Counted from the first letter of the stretch, positions 25,687 through 34,635 are shown. The stretch: DNA of 64,000 nucleotides from Mageeibacillus sp. UBA5439 (GCA_002427505.1 DIRJ01000052.1:1281-65280); one strand, 5' to 3'. Notes: generated from the letters alone by a model not told the origin. Program-made: numbers and translations.

Positions 25687-26914
25687 AGAGCGGGAATTTC
25701 TCACACAGGTCCGCTACTTCTTTGAGGATTCTGTCCTTGCTCTCATCATATTTGAAGATAGCAAGAGAAATCAGTTCACCCAACAGCTCCATTTCAGCAA
25801 CTCCGAAGCCACGGGTTGTCAGTGCAGGTGTACCGACACGAAGACCACTGGTAATTGTTGCTTTCTCAGTTTCGTAGGGAACAGTGTTCTTATTGGTTGT
25901 GATATTAACTTCGTCCAGTCTTTCCTGCAAAATCTTACCATTGCAGCCTGTACCGCGCAGATCGATCAAAAGCAGATGCGTATCTGTACCGCCGGAAACG
26001 AGGTTTACACCATGCTTGTTGAGTGATTCAGCCAATGCTTGTGCATTCTTTAAAATATTTTGCTGATAGACCTTAAATGAAGGCTGCAGAGCTTCCTGAA
26101 AAGCGACTGCCTTAGCAGCTATAATGTGCATGAGAGGACCGCCCTGCAGGCCAGGGAAAACGGCTGAGTTAATCTTCTTACCGTATTCTTCTTTGGCAAG
26201 AATGATTCCGCCACGAGGTCCGCGTAATGTTTTATGGGTTGTGGAGGTAACAAAGTCAGCGTAAGGAACCGGGTTCTCGTGCAGACCGGCTGCAATCAAA
26301 CCGGCGATATGGGCCATGTCAACCATCAGGTATGCTCCGACTTCGTCAGCGATTTCGCGGAATTTTTTGAAATCGATTTTACGAGGATAAGCACTGCCTC
26401 CGGCAATAATCATCTTGGGTTTTACTTCTAGAGCACGCTCCAGAACGGCGTCGTAGTTAATTTGCTCGGTTTCGCGGTCAACTTTATAGCCTTCAGCATG
26501 GAAATATTTACCTGAGTAGTTAATTTTCATGCCATGGGTCAGATGCCCGCCGTGATCAAGGTCTAGGCCGAGAATAGTGTCACCTGGTTGCAACATAGCG
26601 AAATAAACTGCAGTGTTGGCGTTGGCACCTGAGTGGGGCTGCACATTGGCAAACTCAGCGCCAAAAAGCTCTTTGACACGATCGATAGCCAAAGTTTCAG
26701 CAACATCGACAAACTCACAGCCACCGTAATAACGGCGTCCGGGGTAGCCTTCTGCGTATTTGTTTGTTAATACTGATCCGGCGGCTTCCATAACGGCCTG
26801 ACTGACAAAGTTTTCGGATGCGATCATCTCTAGCTTGTTTTGCTGGCGGTTCAGTTCGCCCATAAGAGAGTCATAAAGTTTAGGATCTGTTTCCTTGACG
26901 TGTTGATACAACAT
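25670..26914 (-). CDS. glyA: Serine hydroxymethyltransferase
   Basis: 414 residues from ATG 26914, preceded by TTGGAGGTATT; the open frame extends 33 codons upstream without support. The family core is intact, including the PLP lysine in [35 protein letters not shown] near the N-terminus and [14 protein letters not shown] near the C-terminus. It interconverts serine and glycine with tetrahydrofolate and supplies one-carbon units. A TATAAT 28 bases upstream suggests its own promoter. Confidence 0.97.
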   Translation of the reverse strand: MLYQHVKETDPKLYDSLMGELNRQQNKLEMIASENFVSQAVMEAAGSVLTNKYAEGYPGRRYYGGCEFVDVAETLAIDRVKELFGAEFANVQPHSGANANTAVYFAMLQPGDTILGLDLDHGGHLTHGMKINYSGKYFHAEGYKVDRETEQINYDAVLERALEVKPKMIIAGGSAYPRKIDFKKFREIADEVGAYLMVDMAHIAGLIAAGLHENPVPYADFVTSTTHKTLRGPRGGIILAKEEYGKKINSAVFPGLQGGPLMHIIAAKAVAFQEALQPSFKVYQQNILKNAQALAESLNKHGVNLVSGGTDTHLLLIDLRGTGCNGKILQERLDEVNITTNKNTVPYETEKATITSGLRVGTPALTTRGFGVAEMELLGELISLAIFKYDESKDRILKEVADLCEKFPLYADLK

Positions 26915-26941
26915 AATACCTCCAATATTGTTAAAAGTTGA

Positions 26942-26947
26942 ATTATA
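26942..26947 (-). promoter_or_regulatory. Candidate -10 box of glyA
   Basis: TATAAT on the minus strand, 28 bases before the glyA start. No good -35 is seen at 16-18 bases spacing, so the promoter is only partly supported. Confidence 0.4.
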
Positions 26948-26985
26948 CCGCAATAATTCTATCACATTTAGGATGAAATTCTTGC

Positions 26986-27010
26986 GAAAAAGCTGTAATC
27001 TAGGAGCTTT
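26986..27010 (-). terminator. Weak terminator after thiI
   Basis: On the minus strand GAAAGCT, a ten-base loop and AGCTTTTTC form a short A/T-rich hairpin with a T-run. It lies 14 bases past the thiI stop and upstream of the glyA -10 box. Confidence 0.4.
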
Positions 27011-27023
27011 CAAGAGATTTTAA

Positions 27024-28229
27024 TTAATTTGTATAAGCTTTTATTGGATATGTGTCTATTTTGTCTAATACACTGTTTGCAAGGGTCTCCAGATCCAGCT
27101 TTTCTTCTGCAATTGCGACATCAAGAAGAGAGGGATGAGTCTTGGGATGCTTGGACACAAAAACTGTGCAACAGTCTTCATAAGGTAAAATGGATGTCTC
27201 GTATGTGCCGATACGACGTGCTATCTCAATGGTTTCATTTTTATCAATACCAATCAGGGGGCGGAACACCGGCATAGTTGTGACAGCATCTGTCGCAACT
27301 ATGGCTTCCATAGTCTGACTGGCAACCTGACCCAGGCTTTCTCCGCTGATCAGACATTCAGCCTTTTGCCTGCGGGCAAGCTTTTCAGAGACTAACAGCA
27401 TCAGGCGGCGCATGACCACGGTCAGCATATTTTCGGGACAGGCATCAACAAGAGCCAGCTGGGCTTCGGTGAAATCCACCAGATGAAATTTAATAGTCCC
27501 GGCATAGCGGGCAATAATGCGCGTCAGATCCTCGACTTTTTTTAGAGCATTCGGGCCGGTATAAGGGAAAGTATGAAAATAGACAGCATCAAGCTGCATG
27601 CCACGCGAAGCCATCATATACCCGGCAACCGGGCTGTCAATACCGCCGGATAAGAGCAAAATTCCTTTGCCGCTCATACCGGTCGGAAGTCCTGACAGAC
27701 CGGAAATAGTGCGATGATAGAGATAGATACTTTCCCGGATTTCAACCTGTACAAGCAAATCAGGATTGTGAACGTCAACAGTTAATCTTTCCGGAAAGGC
27801 TTCCAGAAGCATCTCTCCCAGGCCGGCACTGATGTCATAAGAGCGCAAGGGGAATTTTTTATTAACCCGGCGTGTCTCCAGCTTGAAAGTGTAAGACTTA
27901 TTGTTTTCAGCCAGTATGTCACTGACATAGGCCAGACACGCAGCCTGCAGGTCGGCATAATCAAGAGGAAGCTCTTGTACCGGCGATACGGAGACAATAC
28001 CGAAAACATCTGTTACCCGGTCAATAACTTCATTCATGTCAATGTCTTCTGAAAGGGCGCGCACCCAGATTCGTGAAGAATGTTCATGAATCTCAAAAGC
28101 TCCCAATTCATTGATACGATAGCGAATATTGCGTATTAACTGGCGCACGAAACTGCCCCGGTTTAAACCCTTAAGAGCAATTTCGCCGATCCTGGCCAGC
28201 AGCAGCTTTGTTTGATTTGAGTCTGACAT
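27024..28229 (-). CDS. thiI: tRNA 4-thiouridine sulfurtransferase ThiI (no rhodanese domain)
   Basis: 401 residues. A ferredoxin-like/THUMP N-terminal half (about 1-165) is followed by a PP-loop ATP pyrophosphatase domain with LLLSGGIDSPVAGYM (about residue 190). The C-terminal rhodanese domain of E. coli ThiI is absent, as is normal in Bacillota, where a dedicated NifS-like enzyme supplies sulfur. That partner is encoded directly upstream with a 5-base gap. The product makes s4U8 in tRNA. Confidence 0.95.
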   Translation of the reverse strand: MSDSNQTKLLLARIGEIALKGLNRGSFVRQLIRNIRYRINELGAFEIHEHSSRIWVRALSEDIDMNEVIDRVTDVFGIVSVSPVQELPLDYADLQAACLAYVSDILAENNKSYTFKLETRRVNKKFPLRSYDISAGLGEMLLEAFPERLTVDVHNPDLLVQVEIRESIYLYHRTISGLSGLPTGMSGKGILLLSGGIDSPVAGYMMASRGMQLDAVYFHTFPYTGPNALKKVEDLTRIIARYAGTIKFHLVDFTEAQLALVDACPENMLTVVMRRLMLLVSEKLARRQKAECLISGESLGQVASQTMEAIVATDAVTTMPVFRPLIGIDKNETIEIARRIGTYETSILPYEDCCTVFVSKHPKTHPSLLDVAIAEEKLDLETLANSVLDKIDTYPIKAYTN

Positions 28230-28234
28230 ATCTG

Positions 28235-29386
28235 CTAAGGCCTGGCATATTCCTGATAAATAAGACCAATCGTCTGTGCCAGAAGGTCTATATCTTTACT
28301 TGTGTGAATGACGTTGAAACTGAAGCGGACACTGTTGGCTATGGTTTCTTTATCGTAGCCCATTGCCTCCAGTACCTTGTTCTTGCCCACCTGTTCAGTA
28401 TGACAGGCAGAACCGGTTGAAATAGCTATTTCCCGTGCTGACAAAGCGTTTTGCAAGGTTTCTCCGCGCAAACCCGGGAATGAAACTGACAGCACCAGGG
28501 CCAGACCGTCATCAGGTGAAAGTACCTGATGCGGGATTTTAAACTGCTTCAACAAGTCCAGGAAGCGTTCCCTGAGGTCAGCTACTCTTTCGTAACTTGC
28601 AGCTATCTTATCGTTAGAAAGCTCAACGGCTTGAGCTAAAGCATAAAAAAGAGGAGCGTCTTCTGTGCCGGAACGACGGCCATTTTGCTGACCGCCGCCA
28701 TGAATCAGTGGTTCAAACAACTTTTTGTCTTTTACCAGCAGCAAACCGCAGGATTTGGGAGCACCTATCTTATGGCCGGCTATGGAGGCAAAATCGAGAT
28801 CAGATTTTCTAAATGAAAAGGGAAGTTTGCCAATAAGCTGAACTACATCGCTGTGAATCAGGGTTCTGGGATTGGCATTACGGGTAATTTCAACAATACT
28901 TCTCAAATCATTAATCGCACCGGTCTCGTTACTGACATAAATAAAGCTGGCCAGACTATATTCGGTCTCTTCAACAGCTGCCTGCCAGTCATCAAGCTTA
29001 AGCTCACCTGTCTTTTCTAAACCGATCCATTTGGTCTCAAAACCACAATAACGTTCAAGAAACAAAGCTGTTTGCCTGGTAGCCTCATGCTCACCTAAAG
29101 TTGTGATTAATCGTCTGGGTGCATTCTCGGATAAGTGATAAGCGCTGCCCTTTAAAGCAGTATTTATAGATTCCGTTCCGCCGGAAGTAAAAATAATCTC
29201 AGACTCTTGACAATCCAAAGTTGCTGCTATCTTTTGCCGTGCCTGTTCGATCAACTCATGGCTTTCCCGGCCGAAAAGATGAGATGAAGCAGGATTTGCA
29301 TAACATTTACGAGTATTTATGATGTAATCATCAAGAACATGTTGCTTGATAGGTGCGCTTGCAGTGTAATCAAAATACTTACTCAC
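28235..29386 (-). CDS. NifS-like cysteine desulfurase paired with ThiI
   Basis: 383 residues. It is a second class V PLP desulfurase: start FDYTASAPIKQHVLDDY, PLP lysine in SIAGHKIGAPKSCG and catalytic cysteine in ISTGSACHTEQ. The location just before thiI is the arrangement of Bacillus NifZ, which feeds sulfur to ThiI. It is shorter and clearly different from the iscU-linked enzyme at 23073, suggesting division of labour. Confidence 0.92.
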   Translation of the reverse strand: MSKYFDYTASAPIKQHVLDDYIINTRKCYANPASSHLFGRESHELIEQARQKIAATLDCQESEIIFTSGGTESINTALKGSAYHLSENAPRRLITTLGEHEATRQTALFLERYCGFETKWIGLEKTGELKLDDWQAAVEETEYSLASFIYVSNETGAINDLRSIVEITRNANPRTLIHSDVVQLIGKLPFSFRKSDLDFASIAGHKIGAPKSCGLLLVKDKKLFEPLIHGGGQQNGRRSGTEDAPLFYALAQAVELSNDKIAASYERVADLRERFLDLLKQFKIPHQVLSPDDGLALVLSVSFPGLRGETLQNALSAREIAISTGSACHTEQVGKNKVLEAMGYDKETIANSVRFSFNVIHTSKDIDLLAQTIGLIYQEYARP

Positions 29387-29408
29387 ATTTAACCTCTTTT
29401 AAAAATAT

Positions 29409-30134
29409 TCAATTGATCTCTAAGCTTAGCATATCTGTGCGCAAAGCCGTACGCAAAAATTCACAGGCATTGCCGTTTCTGCCGAAAAGAGGACCCTCTG
29501 CTGCTAAAACAATATTGCGGCGGGGTATTTCCAGCATCTGAGCTTCATTATTTCGGGCAGGTCGTGCCGAGAGAGTGATGCTTCCTTTAACAGGCAGATA
29601 GGCATACTTATTGGATTTAATATCCAGCATGCGCTTGCCGGAGGAAATAGCCTGACCCATATCAGGGAAAATCTGCACCGGAATTGTAGAAGTACACCAG
29701 CCATGAACAATATTATCATAGACAATCGGCCATTGGGCTAACCAGTATCCGGGATGCCTTTTCTCACTGAAACCGAAAATCTCATCCAACTCCGGATTAG
29801 CTTCAATCAGATTGATAGGATGCAAACCAATGTCTTCGTAAGATGTAAGATTTAAAAAACTGAATGTCAATGAGTTGAAATGAGGAATGCGCAAGCGCTC
29901 AGGCTGCTTTGCAACAAAAGTTCCCCGTCCTTTCTGGATCTCCAGAATACCGTCTGAAACTAATTCTGAAATAGCTTGCCGCACCGTGGGGCGCGATAAA
30001 TCAAGCTCCTCGCATAATTGCATCTCTGAAGGGATGCGTTCGCCCTGCTTATAACTGTTGTCTTGAATGCGTTCAACGATTAACTCACGCAACTGCGCGT
30101 ATAGTGGAATACTACTATGCTTATCAAGTTTCAT
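29409..30134 (-). CDS. GntR-family regulator with UTRA domain
   Basis: 241 residues. The N-terminal winged helix (about 5-72) has the family pattern YKQGERIPSEMQLCEELDLS RPTVRQAI. The C-terminal part (about 80-240) fits a UTRA ligand-binding fold (HutC subfamily). The ligand is unknown. GGAGGCGAACCC precedes the start. It lies 22 bases upstream of the NifS-like gene on the same strand, so sulfur-transfer genes are possible targets. An inverted repeat TTATC-N10-GATAA (30166-30185), 32 bases before the start, could be its own operator. Confidence 0.9.
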   Translation of the reverse strand: MKLDKHSSIPLYAQLRELIVERIQDNSYKQGERIPSEMQLCEELDLSRPTVRQAISELVSDGILEIQKGRGTFVAKQPERLRIPHFNSLTFSFLNLTSYEDIGLHPINLIEANPELDEIFGFSEKRHPGYWLAQWPIVYDNIVHGWCTSTIPVQIFPDMGQAISSGKRMLDIKSNKYAYLPVKGSITLSARPARNNEAQMLEIPRRNIVLAAEGPLFGRNGNACEFLRTALRTDMLSLEIN

Positions 30135-30265
30135 GGGTTCGCCTCCTCAAGCTGGTCCTTACATCTTATCATAGACACCGGATAATGCAATTAGAAGGAA
30201 ATAGAAAAGCTGTAATAACATGATAACCCATGCCGGCCGGCGGCGACAAATGCAGACTTAACCGG

Positions 30266-31270
30266 TTAGATAACGGGAAGCAACTGCATGTTCTCTACCC
30301 TGCCTGCGGAGTTCAGCTCACAGGCTGCATAGAGTATCTCAATCGGTAAATCGTCCAGACCATGCTTAGCAGCAAAAGCTGTGGCACTGTTTCTGATCCG
30401 TAAAACTTGTCTGGACGACAGTGCATTGACAGCACCTCCGAAGGCATCCGAATTGCTTCTTCCCTTGACTTCAATAACGTAAAGAATTTTATTTTTAACA
30501 GCAATCAGATCAAGCTCGCCCAGATCAGCAACTTTAACTCGCCGTCCCAATATCTGATAGCCATTCCCGATCAGATAAGAGGCGACATAGGTTTCTGTCT
30601 CCTCACCCGGGCGCCAGGAACGGTATTTACTGATTGAAAAATTTTTCAAAAAACTGCGGCGATGCAAAGGACAGGCACCGTATTCCCGGAGTGCCCGGAT
30701 ATGTTCGGCTGTACCATAACCTTTGTTGCTGGAAAAAGAATACTCGGGATAAAGTTCATCATATTTACACATGAGACGGTCACGGCTGACTTTAGCCAAA
30801 ACAGAGGCAGCTGCAATCACATTACATTCAGCATCACCATGGATTCTTGCCAATACCGGATAGGGAAAACCTTGGAGGCTGACGGCATCAACCAGAGCGA
30901 GATCGGCTTCTGTATCTAATCCCTGCAAGGCTTTGGTCATGGCGAGGCGGCTTGCTTGCAGAATATTGATTTTGTCAATGTCAGGAGCGGAAACAGAAGC
31001 AATGTGCCAGCTGACAGCATGCTCTACGATCTGCTCGTAGAGGGCTTCGCGCCTTCTTTCGGTCATCTTTTTTGAATCATTGAGACCGGGAAACTTTCTG
31101 TCAGCAGGCAGGATACAGGCTGCAGCGAAAACAGGTCCGGCCAGCGGTCCACGGCCCACTTCATCAACACCGGCGATCAGACGATAACCCTGCTCTCTGT
31201 AAGCAGACTCAATTTTTGACATCCGTTCGTAACGTTCCCGATCCTTGTCACTGATTCGTATTTTTATCAT
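30266..31270 (-). CDS. rnhB: Ribonuclease HII fused to a UPF0102 (YraN) nuclease-like domain
   Basis: 334 residues, against about 200-260 for RNase HII alone. Residues 30-215 are RNase HII: DEVGRG (36-41), catalytic Asp in ALVDAV, and ASVLAKVSRD (155-164). From about residue 220 a complete UPF0102 domain follows with GEETETYVASYLIGNGYQIL, GELDLIAV (251-258) and VIEVKGR (265-271), the D-ExK type pattern of the restriction-endonuclease fold. The two are usually separate neighbouring genes in Bacillota. RNase HII cleaves at ribonucleotides in DNA; the role of UPF0102 is not settled. Its start overlaps the rbgA stop by four bases (ATGA). Confidence 0.93.
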   Translation of the reverse strand: MIKIRISDKDRERYERMSKIESAYREQGYRLIAGVDEVGRGPLAGPVFAAACILPADRKFPGLNDSKKMTERRREALYEQIVEHAVSWHIASVSAPDIDKINILQASRLAMTKALQGLDTEADLALVDAVSLQGFPYPVLARIHGDAECNVIAAASVLAKVSRDRLMCKYDELYPEYSFSSNKGYGTAEHIRALREYGACPLHRRSFLKNFSISKYRSWRPGEETETYVASYLIGNGYQILGRRVKVADLGELDLIAVKNKILYVIEVKGRSNSDAFGGAVNALSSRQVLRIRNSATAFAAKHGLDDLPIEILYAACELNSAGRVENMQLLPVI

Positions 31271-32154
31271 GAGGGTCTCTCCAAACTGATTCTGGCAATT
31301 TTACCTGAGCGAAAATCAGCAAGGAGCATGCGGGCGAAACGCTCAGTATCAATGCGGCCGCCGCTCAAAATACAACCTTTATGCCGGGCAGCCTCCAGGT
31401 ATATATTGTAGAAACCGGCGAAATCCTCCAGATCTGCCGGAGCATCGAATTTCAAATTATAGCGCTCTGCCAGTTCTGCCGGATAATGCCGGTAAATTTC
31501 TCTGAAAAGACGAAAAGCCAGGTCTTCCAGGGGTAAGATATCATCTTTGATAGCGCCGCTGGCAGCCAGGGCGAAAGCGGCCTGGTCTGAGGAAATCTTT
31601 GTTTCCAGTAGGCCGGGTGAATCCAGCAGTTCAAATTCAGTGCCGACGCGCAGCCAGCGTATGGATCTGGTTACACCGGGTCTGGATTCAACGGGAGCAC
31701 TGCGCTTACCGATCAGAGCATTGACCAGCGTTGATTTGCCGGTATTGGGCACGCCGCCGACTAAAATACGCAGGGGTCTGGCCTGCCGCCCTCTGTTTTG
31801 CGCAGCTTCCAGAAGAGGCTGATGATACTTATCAAGTTCTTTGCGCAATCTGACAAGATCAGAAGCAGAGTTGAGACAGAGGGCTAATGCCCTCAGCTTT
31901 TCTTTTTGAATGTAAAAACTCAGCCAGTCTTCTGTTACTGCGGGATCAGCCAGATCAGCATGTGATAATAACAAGAGATGCTCTTTATTCTGTGATAATT
32001 TACTAAGCAAAGGATTCCTGCTGCTAATGGGCAGACGGGCATCAGCAACCTCGACCAGCAGGTCTACACGACTTAACTGCTCTTTTATCTGCCTGGTAGA
32101 CCGTGCCATGTGACCCGGATACCATTGAATATTTCTGTCTTTGCGGTCAGCCAT
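31267..32154 (-). CDS. rbgA: Ribosome biogenesis GTPase RbgA (YlqF), with altered G4 motif
   Basis: 295 residues from ATG 32154, preceded by CAGGAGTTAAAC. It is a circularly permuted GTPase: WYPGHMARS near the start, G4 position at 64-67, then G1 GVPNTGKS (134-141) and G3 DSPG (178-181). The C-terminal RNA-binding region (GCILSGGRIDTERFA) is intact. RbgA acts late in 50S assembly. The G4 motif, NKxD in the family, reads SHAD here, so guanine recognition may be changed. It lies between rplS and rnhB as in Bacillus. A terminator sits just upstream of its ribosome binding site. Confidence 0.93.
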   Translation of the reverse strand: MADRKDRNIQWYPGHMARSTRQIKEQLSRVDLLVEVADARLPISSRNPLLSKLSQNKEHLLLLSHADLADPAVTEDWLSFYIQKEKLRALALCLNSASDLVRLRKELDKYHQPLLEAAQNRGRQARPLRILVGGVPNTGKSTLVNALIGKRSAPVESRPGVTRSIRWLRVGTEFELLDSPGLLETKISSDQAAFALAASGAIKDDILPLEDLAFRLFREIYRHYPAELAERYNLKFDAPADLEDFAGFYNIYLEAARHKGCILSGGRIDTERFARMLLADFRSGKIARISLERPS

Positions 32155-32170
32155 GTTTAACTCCTGTAAA

Positions 32171-32196
32171 AGAAAAAGGACGGTCTTAACCGTCCT
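32171..32196 (-). terminator. Terminator between rplS and rbgA
   Basis: On the minus strand AGGACGGT, loop TAAG, ACCGTCCT is followed by TTTTCTTTT. It is 57 bases past the rplS stop and ends about 17 bases before the rbgA start, so rbgA expression must rely on read-through or a promoter overlapping the hairpin. Confidence 0.87.
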
Positions 32197-32252
32197 CATC
32201 TACTAGCTTCATAAAGGCAAAATGCTCAGTTTAATCTGATCGGTTCCTGCCC

Positions 32253-32612
32253 TTAATCATCTTTTTTGCTGACTAGACGTTCTTTGACCCGTGTACGTTT
32301 TCCGACGCGGTCGCGTAAGTAATACAGTTTAGCACGACGTACTTTACCTTTGCGCAGTACTTCTATTTCAGCGATCTTGGGTGAATGCAGCGGAAAGACT
32401 CTTTCCACGCCGACACCATACGATACACGACGCACCGTAATGGTCTCGCTCAGTCCTGAACCCTTACGGGCGATAACTGTTCCCTCAAAGATCTGGATGC
32501 GCTCGCGAGCGCCTTCCGTTATTCTGAGATGAACATTTACACGGTCGCCTATCTCAATATAGTCGAAATCGCCTTTAAGCTGGGATTGTTCTACCGCTTT
32601 AATTAAGTCCAT
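32253..32612 (-). CDS. rplS: Ribosomal protein L19
   Basis: 119 residues from ATG 32612, preceded by AAAAAGGAGGTACGCAAT. Sequence fits L19: [43 protein letters not shown] and [11 protein letters not shown]. It sits at the 30S-50S interface. It has its own candidate promoter and leader and ends before a terminator, so it may be expressed largely apart from trmD. Confidence 0.98.
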   Translation of the reverse strand: MDLIKAVEQSQLKGDFDYIEIGDRVNVHLRITEGARERIQIFEGTVIARKGSGLSETITVRRVSYGVGVERVFPLHSPKIAEIEVLRKGKVRRAKLYYLRDRVGKRTRVKERLVSKKDD

Positions 32613-32639
32613 ATTGCGTACCTCCTTTTTTATCATTAG

Positions 32640-32681
32640 AGATGTTCATGCACGCAATTGCAGCGGACCATCCCACAAACC
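32640..32681 (-). promoter_or_regulatory. Candidate L19 leader (autoregulatory RNA)
   Basis: The presumed rplS leader can fold as GATG-g-TC ... GA-a-CATC with an inner CGC/GCG pair (minus strand 32672-32641). Size and position fit the L19 leader known from Bacillota, to which L19 is thought to bind. I could not compare with the family model. Confidence 0.4.
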
Positions 32682-32687
32682 TTTAGC

Positions 32688-32716
32688 ATTCTAGCAGATT
32701 AGTTAAAGCTGTTCAA
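32688..32716 (-). promoter_or_regulatory. Candidate rplS promoter
   Basis: On the minus strand TTGAAC (32716-32711), a 17-base spacer and TAGAAT (32693-32688). Transcription would start near 32681 and give a leader of about 70 bases. Confidence 0.6.
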
Positions 32717-32744
32717 GCTCTTAATACAATCAGCCGTACCTGCT

Positions 32745-33485
32745 TCAGTCTGATTCTTCTTCCTCCAGCCACAGCAAGAAATCCTTGATCTGCTCATAGC
32801 TTAATTCCATATTATCCAGCAGATCCGGCCTCATTTTAATTGTCTGCCATAAGCTGTCATTACTGCGGTGCCGCTTGATCCGGGCGTCATGTCCAGACAA
32901 AAGCACTGCAGGCACATGGCGATCACGCCACTGTTCGGGTCTTGTATACTGGCGTTCAGACAAAAGGCCGCTGCTGAATGACTCATCCTGCCAGGCCTCT
33001 TCGCTGACGAGAACGCCGTTAAGAAGTCTCGCAGTCGCATCAATGATGAGACATGCCGGCAGTTCACCGCCTGTAAGTATGAAGTCACCGACTGAAACCG
33101 GCTCGGCACCGATCTCATCTATAACCCGGGCGTCGATGCCTTCGTAGTGGCCACAGAGCAAAATAAGATGATCCTCTGCTGCCAGTTCTTCTGCCATTTT
33201 CTGATCAAAGCTGCGACCGCCTGCCTGCATGACTAAGGTTCTGGCGCCAGTGTCGCCAGCTCTCGCCTGCTGCCAGGCCCGGTAAACGGGTTCGCACATC
33301 ATCAGCATGCCGGCACCGCCCCCATAGAGGCTGTCATCAACCTGGCCGTAATCATTAATGGCAAAGTCTCGAATCTGAATGGTTTCAAACTGAAACAATT
33401 CTCGTTCCAAAGCACGTCCGAGAATACTGCTTCTGACGTAAGTCTCAAGCAGTTCCGGAAAAAGCGTCAGAACTGTAAACTTCAT
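32745..33485 (-). CDS. trmD: tRNA (guanine-N1)-methyltransferase
   Basis: 246 residues. The trefoil-knot SPOUT core is clear: LYGGGAGMLMMCEPVYRA, LLCGHYEGIDARV and SVGDFILTGGELPACLIIDA. It methylates N1 of G37 in tRNAs with G36, preventing +1 frameshifts, and uses S-adenosylmethionine. It follows rimM by 23 bases in the standard ffh-rpsP-khpA-rimM-trmD-rplS order. Confidence 0.98.
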   Translation of the reverse strand: MKFTVLTLFPELLETYVRSSILGRALERELFQFETIQIRDFAINDYGQVDDSLYGGGAGMLMMCEPVYRAWQQARAGDTGARTLVMQAGGRSFDQKMAEELAAEDHLILLCGHYEGIDARVIDEIGAEPVSVGDFILTGGELPACLIIDATARLLNGVLVSEEAWQDESFSSGLLSERQYTRPEQWRDRHVPAVLLSGHDARIKRHRSNDSLWQTIKMRPDLLDNMELSYEQIKDFLLWLEEEESD

Positions 33486-33508
33486 TCTTTAGTACCTGCA
33501 CCCCGCCT

Positions 33509-34042
33509 TTATTGGTTACTCCGGCGATAGAGTTCATATAAGCCGTCGGGCAGTTTTACCCGGATACGTTCATTCTGCTGATCAATCTCAACAATGTTCT
33601 GCCTGATAAAAGGAATCAGGAGGTCAGCTTCACCCGCCTTTTCCACAAGCAAGACATAGTGTGCGCCGGTGTCAAACATATCTGTCAGTTTTCCTAATTC
33701 ACCATATTCCCGGTCGAATACATGCAGACCGATCAGATCCGCAGTGTAATACTCATTCTCGGATAATGGCAGGCCATCCTCACGTCTGACAAAAAGCTGT
33801 GTTCCGCGCTGTTTCAGCGCCTCTTCCCTGCTTGTGATACCCGAAAGACCAAGGATTGCACCCTTGCTTGAAAAGTTTACGCTCTCAACCTTACGTTCAG
33901 TTTCTCCGGAGTCAGAACAGCAGATCAGACTAAGGCCGGGTTTGAAGCGTCGCTTGTCGTCACTGAAAACTTCAATCGACAGCTCGCCCCTGACACCATG
34001 TGCACCCTGTACTTCTCCGACTAAAAGCAGCTTCCGTATCAT
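33509..34042 (-). CDS. rimM: 16S rRNA processing protein RimM
   Basis: 177 residues. The N-terminal domain begins VGEVQGAHGVRGEL, and a PRC-barrel occupies about 95-170 (YYTADLIGLHVFDREYGEL). RimM helps mature the 30S head domain around S19. Its start overlaps the khpA stop by four bases (ATGA). Confidence 0.95.
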   Translation of the reverse strand: MIRKLLLVGEVQGAHGVRGELSIEVFSDDKRRFKPGLSLICCSDSGETERKVESVNFSSKGAILGLSGITSREEALKQRGTQLFVRREDGLPLSENEYYTADLIGLHVFDREYGELGKLTDMFDTGAHYVLLVEKAGEADLLIPFIRQNIVEIDQQNERIRVKLPDGLYELYRRSNQ

Positions 34043-34269
34043 TCGACGATATCTACGATGATGCGGACTCCGTCAATTGTGCCTTTGGCCTTCATGACTG
34101 AACGAATAGCATTAGCTCTTTTCCCGCCTTTGCCGATAATTCGTCCCATATCATCTGGATCAACCTTGACCTCAAGCTTGATTTTTTTTCCTTCTCTGCT
34201 TTCTTCAATTTGAAGCTCTTCCGGATGATGTAGCAAAGGTTTAACAACCGTTTTTAAGAGTTCTTTCAT
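34039..34269 (-). CDS. khpA: KH-domain RNA-binding protein KhpA
   Basis: 76 residues, a single KH domain with the GxxG loop in GRIIGKGGKRANAIRSVM. In Bacillota KhpA pairs with KhpB/EloR to bind RNA and affects cell elongation and ribosome maturation. It sits between rpsP (3-base gap, AGGAGTAATTC before the start) and rimM (overlap), its usual place. Confidence 0.94.
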   Translation of the reverse strand: MKELLKTVVKPLLHHPEELQIEESREGKKIKLEVKVDPDDMGRIIGKGGKRANAIRSVMKAKGTIDGVRIIVDIVE

Positions 34270-34272
34270 GAA

Positions 34273-34635
34273 TTACTCCTTTTCAGCAGCTACGGTTTCG
34301 GCTTCCTCTTCAACAAAGTTTTTTTCAGCGGCAGGAGCCTCAAGAGCTACTTTGCCAGCTTTGGCTGAATCTTCAGCTGATGCAGTACTTGCTTCCAGCA
34401 CATTATTGTAATGCAGGAGCTTGCGTACTGTCTCTGTCGGTTGAGCGCCGGTTCCGAGCCAATACTTTACTCTCTCAGCATCAACTTTAAAAGTAGATGG
34501 CTGAGTATGAGGATTGTAGGTGCCGATCTCTTCAATAAAGCGACCGTCACGAGGTGAGCGAATGTCGGCTACCACTACGCGATAGTAAGGCTGTTTCTTT
34601 TTACCGACTCTTTTTAATCTGATTTTTACTGCCAT
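34273..34635 (-). CDS. rpsP: Ribosomal protein S16 with C-terminal extension
   Basis: 120 residues. The first 80 match S16 ([35 protein letters not shown]). About 40 Ala/Glu-rich residues follow, longer than the typical 80-90-residue protein and strongly acidic at the end. TAGGAGGACAAA precedes the start. It is a 30S assembly protein. Confidence 0.97.
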   Translation of the reverse strand: MAVKIRLKRVGKKKQPYYRVVVADIRSPRDGRFIEEIGTYNPHTQPSTFKVDAERVKYWLGTGAQPTETVRKLLHYNNVLEASTASAEDSAKAGKVALEAPAAEKNFVEEEAETVAAEKE

